Below are positions 1 to 4,968 of a stretch of DNA of 6,581 bases, in pieces. The position numbers were made by a program, and so were the translations under genes. This DNA is from an uncultured Bacteroidales bacterium (lineage in GTDB: Bacteria; Bacteroidota; Bacteroidia; Bacteroidales; Muribaculaceae). Under the pieces are notes generated by a model, which was given only the letters and a program-made list of their open reading frames with translations, was not told where the DNA came from and ran no database searches. The stretch's first letter is position 1; each line of letters begins with the position of its first letter. Location: the NCBI GenBank assembly GCA_900554715.1, contig USIN01000105.1:1-6581 (forward strand), in the 5' to 3' direction.

Positions 1-1365
1 AAGCACGGCACTACTTGTCCACATCCCCATCCACACGATCCATTTACCGTCACGTGCCATTTTATAGCCTGTATTGTCGATGATATAGTAGATAATAAAC
101 AGTATGACGGAGATGACAAGCGGTGTGCCGAGGCCGCCTTTCTTGATTATGGCTCCGAGAGGCGCCCCGATAAAGAAGAAGATGATGCAGGCAAACGAGA
201 GGGTGAATTTTTTCTGCAGCTCGATGCCGTGACGCCTGAGGCTTTTGGTCTGCTCGCTGAGCACGACGCTGCGGTATTCAAATTCCTGACGCTGGCGTTT
301 TGCCTGGGCTAGAGCCTGAGTCAGATATGTCTTGGCATAGCTCGGCGACGGAGCGTTGAATAGCGAGTCTATGTCAAGCGGCTTTGTCATAGCGACATCT
401 TCGCGCGGGACGCGTTTGACATCGCCGTCTACGACGACGCTGCGGTATGACAGGAGCCCGACGTATGGACGGGCTTTGATTTCAAAGGTATATGAGTCGC
501 CGATTGAGTCAACATCGTGACCGATCGAGTCTATCGAGTGACTGAGCTGAGCGATGTTCTTGCCGACATACTGGTTGCGCATGCCGCTCTCGTCCATGCG
601 GTTGAAATTGGCGTCAAAGGCAAAATAAATCTGTTTGTCGCTGAAATTCTCGCGACGGAACGGCAAGTATCCCTGTGCAGCGACGCCAAGGCTATTGTCG
701 CGCAGGTTCTCGAACATCTCGCCGCTGTAGAGATGAAGGAAGAGGCGCGTCTTGTCTTCTGTGAAGCTCAGTTTGCCGGAGTCGGCCAGAATGACACGCG
801 AATTGTCGAGACCGCGCGTCACGTCATAGATAATCATCTCGTAGAGCATGCCGGTCTCGGGATTCTTATGGTCGACGTAGAGGTTCATGTTGGGAATCTG
901 GTCGTAGAACGAACGCTCGGGAATCTCGACCTCGGGTGATTTCTGACGGACGGAGAAAAGCAATGTCCACATCTTTGCCTGCGCCACCGGCAATACCTGA
1001 TTCTGGAAGAAAAAGGCACCGACGGATATGAATATCATCAGCACAATCAGAGGCTTCATGATCTTGAAAAGCGAGATGCCGGAGGCCTTCAGGGCTGTCA
1101 GCTCGAATTTCTCACCGAGATTGCCGAATGTCATCAGCGATGCCAGAAGAACGGCAAGGGGAAGAGCTGTAGGCACCATTGTCAGCGCGGCATAAAAGAA
1201 GAGCTCGCCGATGACAGAGACGGTAAGGCCTTTGCCCACGAGATCGTCGACAAAGCGCCAGAGAAACTGCATCAGCACTATAAAAAGGCATATGAAAAAC
1301 GTCATGAAGAACAGTGGCAGAAAGCACTGCAACATGAACGTATAAAGCCGTTTTATTCTAAACAT
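1..1365 (-). CDS. LptF/LptG (YjgP/YjgQ) family permease, 3' end missing
   Basis: This is the inner-membrane permease subunit of the LPS transporter, which with LptB extracts LPS and passes it to the periplasmic bridge. The frame is open for 455 codons from ATG to the window edge, so the C-terminus is missing. Visible parts are a short basic N-terminus (MFRIKRLY), TM1 at about 14-36, TM2 at 51-80, the conserved loop GNLGEKFELTALKASGIS (81-98), TM3 at 103-121, a large periplasmic region at about 125-385, TM4 at 388-407 with the family motif FFFIGAPLGAIIKKGGLGTP, TM5 at 416-430 and the start of TM6. E. coli LptF and LptG are about 360 residues, and this one is already longer because of the periplasmic region, as is usual in Bacteroidetes. 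The start was chosen because it gives the usual N-terminus and lies about 25 bases below a good -7 box. Whether it acts as LptF or LptG cannot be decided from one gene. Confidence 0.93.
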   Translation of the reverse strand, partial: MFRIKRLYTFMLQCFLPLFFMTFFICLFIVLMQFLWRFVDDLVGKGLTVSVIGELFFYAALTMVPTALPLAVLLASLMTFGNLGEKFELTALKASGISLFKIMKPLIVLMIFISVGAFFFQNQVLPVAQAKMWTLLFSVRQKSPEVEIPERSFYDQIPNMNLYVDHKNPETGMLYEMIIYDVTRGLDNSRVILADSGKLSFTEDKTRLFLHLYSGEMFENLRDNSLGVAAQGYLPFRRENFSDKQIYFAFDANFNRMDESGMRNQYVGKNIAQLSHSIDSIGHDVDSIGDSYTFEIKARPYVGLLSYRSVVVDGDVKRVPREDVAMTKPLDIDSLFNAPSPSYAKTYLTQALAQAKRQRQEFEYRSVVLSEQTKSLRRHGIELQKKFTLSFACIIFFFIGAPLGAIIKKGGLGTPLVISVILFIIYYIIDNTGYKMARDGKWIVWMGMWTSSAVL

Positions 1366-1389
1366 CAGTTATGCGCATTAATTTTTATG

Positions 1390-1397
1390 CAAAGATA
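1390..1397 (-). promoter_or_regulatory. Probable Bacteroidetes -7 promoter box for the permease gene
   Basis: The minus strand reads TATCTTTG, an exact match to the Bacteroidetes primary sigma -7 consensus TAnnTTTG. It lies 24 bases upstream of the permease ATG and downstream of the operon terminator, which is where a promoter is needed. The expected -33 TTG element is not clear: at the usual spacing the sequence is CCCCG, with a T-run (1415-1411) too close. The transcript would probably start near 1382-1385, leaving a leader of roughly 20 bases. The -7 match is seen directly; promoter activity is inferred. Confidence 0.55.
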
Positions 1398-1403
1398 AGC
1401 AGA

Positions 1404-1413
1404 TTTCGCGAAA
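1404..1413. repeat. Perfect 10-bp palindrome TTTCGCGAAA in promoter region
   Basis: TTTCGCGAAA is identical on both strands and sits 6 bases upstream of the -7 box, inside the -33 to -7 region of the putative permease promoter. A regulator bound here would overlap RNA polymerase, so it could be an operator. A chance palindrome of this length in a short AT-rich gap is also possible, and no cognate regulator is visible in the window. Confidence 0.35.
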
Positions 1414-1432
1414 AACGGGGTCGTCGGGATAT

Positions 1433-1470
1433 AAAAATGACTCAGCGGGCTTCAACAGTCCACTGAGTCA
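1433..1470 (-). terminator. Rho-independent terminator of the three-gene lipoprotein unit
   Basis: On the minus strand TGACTCAG pairs perfectly with CTGAGTCA, extended by a G-U wobble and two G-C pairs to an 11-bp stem. After one A-C mismatch, two more pairs close a GTTGA loop. The hairpin spans 1470-1438 and is followed at once by TTTTT (1437-1433) and then ATAT. It begins 47 bases after the TAA of the last DUF4493/PCMD gene. On the plus strand the hairpin is followed by CATAACATAA with no T-run, so it should work only in the minus direction. It separates the lipoprotein unit from the permease gene. Confidence 0.85.
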
Positions 1471-1517
1471 CATAACATAATTATTAAACTAAATCGTAAT
1501 TAATATACAAAATCGGA

Positions 1518-3695
1518 TTATTTGTCGTAGACGAGTTCGAGGTCGTCAATCCACAGCGTGGCGCCACGACCACCGACAAAGTAGTCACCGTTGATACTTG
1601 CCGAGCAAGTAATCATGATGTTTGAGGGTATCACGTCTGTGCGATAGTACTCAAGCTCGACGTTGAAGGCCTGGAAATCTGCATCTTCCTTATCGAACAC
1701 GACTCTGCCGTAAGCGATGACATTGGGGTCAGTGTTTTTAAAGAGACTGCGCTGAGCCTTTTTAGTCTTGACAACGACAGGATAACTGATGCCGTTCTCC
1801 CATTCTGTTTGCGAATTGTCGAGGAGCGCGATATAGATTATACCCTTATCCATGTCGCCTTCTTTGACGTCGAGGCCTTCATTATTAGCCGTCTTAGCTT
1901 CAGCACTCTGGATAGCAGCCGGTTTGTATTTGGCATAGCCTCTGAGAGCGGTCGGACGTGCTGCGAAGGTACGTCCCCACCCGAGGATGCCGTCAGTACC
2001 GTCAGTCTTGAGGTATTCGCCGATAAAGATGTTGCCGGCGGCAAATTTTCCGAGCATGCCTATGCCGACAAAGTCTGACTTAAGTCTCACGGATGCATTG
2101 CCTGAATGTTTGATTTCAGTGTCAGGTTCTGTCACCTGCTTGCCCTGCATAGTGGTCGAACCATGGTTTCCGCAGTCCCAATAGAGGGCTCCGTCGTTGA
2201 AGTCCCAGACGGTCTTTCCATTCGCTTTAGTACTTGCTATCTGCTGGTATGTTTCAAAGCCGGCATTGGGCACGGTGAGTATGCTGCCTGTCGTAAAGCT
2301 CTTAACCTCGGCTTCGTCAAAACCGTCGCAGAAGAAAGTATACTGATACTCTGTAGCGGGGTCGAGAGCGCTCAGATTAGCGACAAGCTTGTCGCCGCTG
2401 AGTTCGATAGGGGCGGTCTGCCAGTCGCTTTCGCCGGCCTTGCGGTATCTGAAGCCGTAGTTCTCACCGCCGGCAAGAACTGTAGCTGACAGAGTAGCCG
2501 ATTTTGTCCAGCAATTTGAAACAGCAGCATCATCGACGCGAAGCGGGTCGGCGCCAAGCGAGAAGGTGAGCGCGGCGCGCGAGACCTTGCCCTTGGTGTC
2601 AGTGGCGGCGATATTGATGACATATTCGCCATTGGCGAGCGAGTTGGTGAACTCTTCCTCGAAATTGATTTTCAGCAATGAGTTGTCATTTTCGGCGTCA
2701 AAGGTATAGACCCAGTTGATGCCTGCGGCATTGACAGACTGCGCGACTTCAGGATTCATGGCCATGATGTCAAAGTCGTTGCCCGAAATCGAAAGGAGTT
2801 CGGCAAAGCGGTCGTTGTCGAGAATGACATTCTTAAGCTCGCCCAGGCCTTTGACTATGACAGAGCGGCGACCGACAGCCCCGGCCTCGGCCGAAACGGG
2901 TCTCGTGATGTCGAAGTTATAGCCTGTGATTTCGGGAGCAGCTGTGATGACAACATTATCGGTGACCTCGACCTCGGTCTCGTCGACTTCAATCTCAAAC
3001 CAGGCGCCGCCGACCTCGACGGCCTGCTGGTTATATTTCACGCGGAGTTTATACTCGGTGGCGGGTTTGGCGGCTGTAATCTCACCGCTGAGCGTATAGG
3101 CATCGCCGGTCGAGAGCTTGCCTTCGAGTGTCCAGGTAAGGTCTTTTGACTTAGACGACATCATGAAGTAGCCTTTGCGGGTGTCGCGGCCATCGAAAGT
3201 CAGACTGCCGCCCTTATGGCCGACGGTCATCGTATAGTCGCTGAGCATCTCGTCGATATTCTCGTCATAGCTGACCGAAACAACGGTGTTGGCAATCTTG
3301 CAGACGATATTGACCTCGGTTGTCTGACCGGCCTTGATGTCAAAGGGCTCATAGCCTTTGAACCAACGGGCGTCAAAAGATGCGGGCACAGAGTCACCGG
3401 CCCAGGCCTCGGCTACATAATGGCCCGAATAGAGAGCGATGCCTCCGGCGGGAACGTTGTCGAGACCGTCATAGCGGCGCACAAGGCCCTTGCTGTTTGA
3501 AATCCAAAGCATTGTACTTGCCGAGAGTTCATCGGCGAGAGTCGCGCGCGATTTCACCTCAACATCAGTGCTGATACTGGCGCTGACCTTGAGCAAGCCC
3601 TCACCCGTGTTGTCGAGCGCTGAATAGTCGTTACAGCCGCTCAGTGCTACCGCGGCAAGAATGCCGAACGTCAGCGATTTTATTGTTGCTTTCAT
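1518..3695 (-). CDS. DUF4493 lipoprotein with Ig-like, FnIII-like and C-terminal PCMD domains
   Basis: This 725-residue protein is probably an outer-membrane lipoprotein. Residues 1-20 are a signal peptide with lipobox LSGC, lipidated at Cys21. DUF4493 spans about 34-220, with the family's W..YD, G.Y.AEAW and I.CKIAN-type stretches. An Ig-like module follows at about 245-380, then an FnIII-like module at about 385-470 ending LDPATEYQYTFFCDGF...SFTT, then PCMD (putative carbohydrate metabolism domain) at about 474-723. PCMD opens PNAGFETY, has the WDCGNHGS segment near 506-513, and closes GATLWIDDLELVY. The start is fixed by the signal peptide and lies 3 bases after the TAA of the upstream gene, so translational coupling is likely. 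There is no SD sequence, as is normal in this phylum. Glycan binding is a hypothesis from the PCMD name and fold, and no catalytic residues can be identified. It is the last gene of the unit and precedes the terminator. Confidence 0.92.
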   Translation of the reverse strand: MKATIKSLTFGILAAVALSGCNDYSALDNTGEGLLKVSASISTDVEVKSRATLADELSASTMLWISNSKGLVRRYDGLDNVPAGGIALYSGHYVAEAWAGDSVPASFDARWFKGYEPFDIKAGQTTEVNIVCKIANTVVSVSYDENIDEMLSDYTMTVGHKGGSLTFDGRDTRKGYFMMSSKSKDLTWTLEGKLSTGDAYTLSGEITAAKPATEYKLRVKYNQQAVEVGGAWFEIEVDETEVEVTDNVVITAAPEITGYNFDITRPVSAEAGAVGRRSVIVKGLGELKNVILDNDRFAELLSISGNDFDIMAMNPEVAQSVNAAGINWVYTFDAENDNSLLKINFEEEFTNSLANGEYVINIAATDTKGKVSRAALTFSLGADPLRVDDAAVSNCWTKSATLSATVLAGGENYGFRYRKAGESDWQTAPIELSGDKLVANLSALDPATEYQYTFFCDGFDEAEVKSFTTGSILTVPNAGFETYQQIASTKANGKTVWDFNDGALYWDCGNHGSTTMQGKQVTEPDTEIKHSGNASVRLKSDFVGIGMLGKFAAGNIFIGEYLKTDGTDGILGWGRTFAARPTALRGYAKYKPAAIQSAEAKTANNEGLDVKEGDMDKGIIYIALLDNSQTEWENGISYPVVVKTKKAQRSLFKNTDPNVIAYGRVVFDKEDADFQAFNVELEYYRTDVIPSNIMITCSASINGDYFVGGRGATLWIDDLELVYDK
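1527..2276 (-). other. PCMD domain of the 725-residue lipoprotein
   Basis: This is the C-terminal beta-sandwich-like domain, residues about 474-723. It shares several landmarks with the C-terminus of the gene ending at 4969: PN.xFET[YW] at the start, a Trp-rich segment about 25 residues in (WDFNDGALYWDCGN here), an FAxRP motif followed by Y.KY (residues 577-590), and a final IDDLELVY-type strand. PCMD is a Pfam family found at the C-termini of Bacteroidetes surface proteins, and its carbohydrate role is predicted rather than shown. The aromatic residues are candidates for sugar stacking, which is inference. Confidence 0.8.
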
Positions 3696-3698
3696 TGT

Positions 3699-4955
3699 TT
3701 ACGACTTAAATGTGAGGGTTTTGCTTAATGTATTATTATCACTGTCGGTAACAGTCAGCTTGAAGTTGTGTGTTCCAGAGTATGCTTCAAGCAGAGGCAC
3801 GAACTGACGAATGTCGAAGACAATCGAAGTCTCGCCGATAACGTCGGCTCCCGTCGGGAAGCCAAGGCTCTCGAATGCCTCTTTCTGGTCACCCGGCTCG
3901 GCGAGGTCGAAACTGAGCGGGAGCAGGTCAGAGACAGCGGCTCTGAATTCATCGTTGTCGGTCGAGATTTCTACGACGACATGGCTGATGCCTTTCTCTG
4001 CCGCTATATTGACGATTGCCTGATCGCCTTTGTCGAGGCCGTTGGGCTCGTCGAAGCTGAGGGCGTCAGAGGTAATATCGATCTTGCCTTCACCGGGAGT
4101 CGGAGGCGTCGGAGGAGTGGGATCGTCTGAATCGTCTTCATGACCGGGACGATCGCCCGCGTCAAGATTCTCGTCCTCGTCATTGACGTTGCCGTTGAGG
4201 TTTTCGTCGGTATACGAGACGTCGATGTCAACGCCCTCGTTGGGGTCGACTGTGCCGCTTTCGTCGGGAACGTCACCGCCGGGACCCTTGAGCGAGTATG
4301 TGACGATGCGGTGCTGGCCCGGCTCTACGTCGGTATAAGCATTGATAATCTCCTCATAGTTGCCCTTTACTGTGCCGGCAAAAGCCAGAGTGAGGGTTGT
4401 GCTGCCCTTCACGACTTCAAAATAGCCCGAACGGGTCTCGTCGGGAGTGAAAACAAGAGCACCCGAATCGTTGGCTCTGACGGTGACAGTAACGTCATCG
4501 CCAAGGACTTTGCGCAGCTGCTCGTCAAACCTGACAGACACTTTCAGAGACGAGAACTTGCAGACAACAGTACCGATTTCGGTGATTTTGGAATCAGCGA
4601 CACTGAATGTTTTGCTGCCGACGAAATAAGGGGCATCCCATTCTGATTTCTTTATCTCATGCGACATGACGTCGACACGATAGTCGCCGACTTTGAGTGT
4701 CACGATTTCTGGCATTGTGCCATAGACCCAGTTGCCGACAAGCATGTCCTTGTCGTCATAAATCCTGACGAGGAAGTCGTTTTTATCGACACCGGCACGG
4801 CTGACGACTTTCTCAGCGTTGTCGACCTCGACCTCCATTCCGGCGAGCGCGACGCTGCCCGATTTGTCTGTAGCAGGCTCCCACGAGTCGCTGCACGACC
4901 ACAGCCCGAGCGAGAGCGCCAGCGCGCTTAATATTGTTGTTATTCTGGTTTTCAT
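3699..4955 (-). CDS. DUF4493 lipoprotein with acidic Pro-Thr linker, lacking PCMD
   Basis: This 418-residue protein has a signal peptide at 1-20 (hydrophobic core LSALALSLGLWS) and lipobox LWSC, lipidated at Cys21. DUF4493 at about 32-222 is a clear match: FLVRIYDDKD, YGTMPEIVTLKVGDYRVDV, DAPYFVGSKTF and a VVCKFSSLKVSVRFDE strand. Residues 224-290 form an acidic linker ending PTPPTPPTPGEG, followed by an Ig-like module at 291-418 ending GTHNFKLTVTDSDNNTL and a final beta strand. The protein then stops, without the FnIII-like and PCMD domains of its two neighbours. Cys21 and Cys132 fall at the same positions as in the downstream 725-residue paralogue, so the first 132 residues align almost without gaps. 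The start is 13 bases after the preceding stop and the stop is 3 bases before the next ATG, so it is the middle gene of an operon. The function is unknown; surface exposure is inferred. Confidence 0.92.
   Translation of the reverse strand: MKTRITTILSALALSLGLWSCSDSWEPATDKSGSVALAGMEVEVDNAEKVVSRAGVDKNDFLVRIYDDKDMLVGNWVYGTMPEIVTLKVGDYRVDVMSHEIKKSEWDAPYFVGSKTFSVADSKITEIGTVVCKFSSLKVSVRFDEQLRKVLGDDVTVTVRANDSGALVFTPDETRSGYFEVVKGSTTLTLAFAGTVKGNYEEIINAYTDVEPGQHRIVTYSLKGPGGDVPDESGTVDPNEGVDIDVSYTDENLNGNVNDEDENLDAGDRPGHEDDSDDPTPPTPPTPGEGKIDITSDALSFDEPNGLDKGDQAIVNIAAEKGISHVVVEISTDNDEFRAAVSDLLPLSFDLAEPGDQKEAFESLGFPTGADVIGETSIVFDIRQFVPLLEAYSGTHNFKLTVTDSDNNTLSKTLTFKS
4086..4286 (-). other. Acidic, Pro-Thr-ending linker in the 418-residue lipoprotein
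   Basis: Residues 224-290 contain 20 Asp or Glu in the 51 residues from 228 to 278 and only one Arg, then a PTPPTPPTPGEG tail. It joins DUF4493 to the terminal Ig-like module. The composition fits a flexible, extended and possibly Ca2+-sensitive spacer, and the Thr residues could be modified. The corresponding joint in the 725-residue paralogue is much shorter (about residues 221-245) and lacks the Pro-Thr run. Confidence 0.8.
4095..4118 (-). repeat. Short 9-base tandem repeat coding Thr-Pro-Pro
   Basis: On the minus strand ACTCCTCCG, ACGCCTCCG and then the partial copy ACTCCC are in tandem and in frame, encoding TPP-TPP-TP in the linker. Copies differ by one base, and 9 is a multiple of three, so slippage would change linker length without breaking the frame. 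Only about 2.7 copies are present. Confidence 0.6.
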
Positions 4956-4968
4956 GAATTTCTAATTA

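Noticed and set aside
517..939. Plus-strand open frame of 140 codons
   Set aside because: It lies wholly antisense to the permease gene, whose translation matches the LptF/LptG family along its whole length. The plus-strand product has no recognisable features.
1112..1327. Minus-strand 71-codon frame within the permease gene
   Set aside because: It is out of frame with the permease, whose TM1-TM2 region it overlaps. The permease frame is clearly the coding one.
1438..1470. Hairpin as a bidirectional terminator or as an invertible-element repeat
   Set aside because: There is no T-run on the plus-strand side and no plus-strand gene converging on it. Both arms sit in one stem with no second copy elsewhere in the window, so a one-way terminator explains it.
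4140..4646. Plus-strand open frame of 168 codons
   Set aside because: It is antisense to the DUF4493 lipoprotein at 3699-4955. It arises from GAC/GTC-rich codon use that leaves the opposite strand open, and no promoter or domain is visible.
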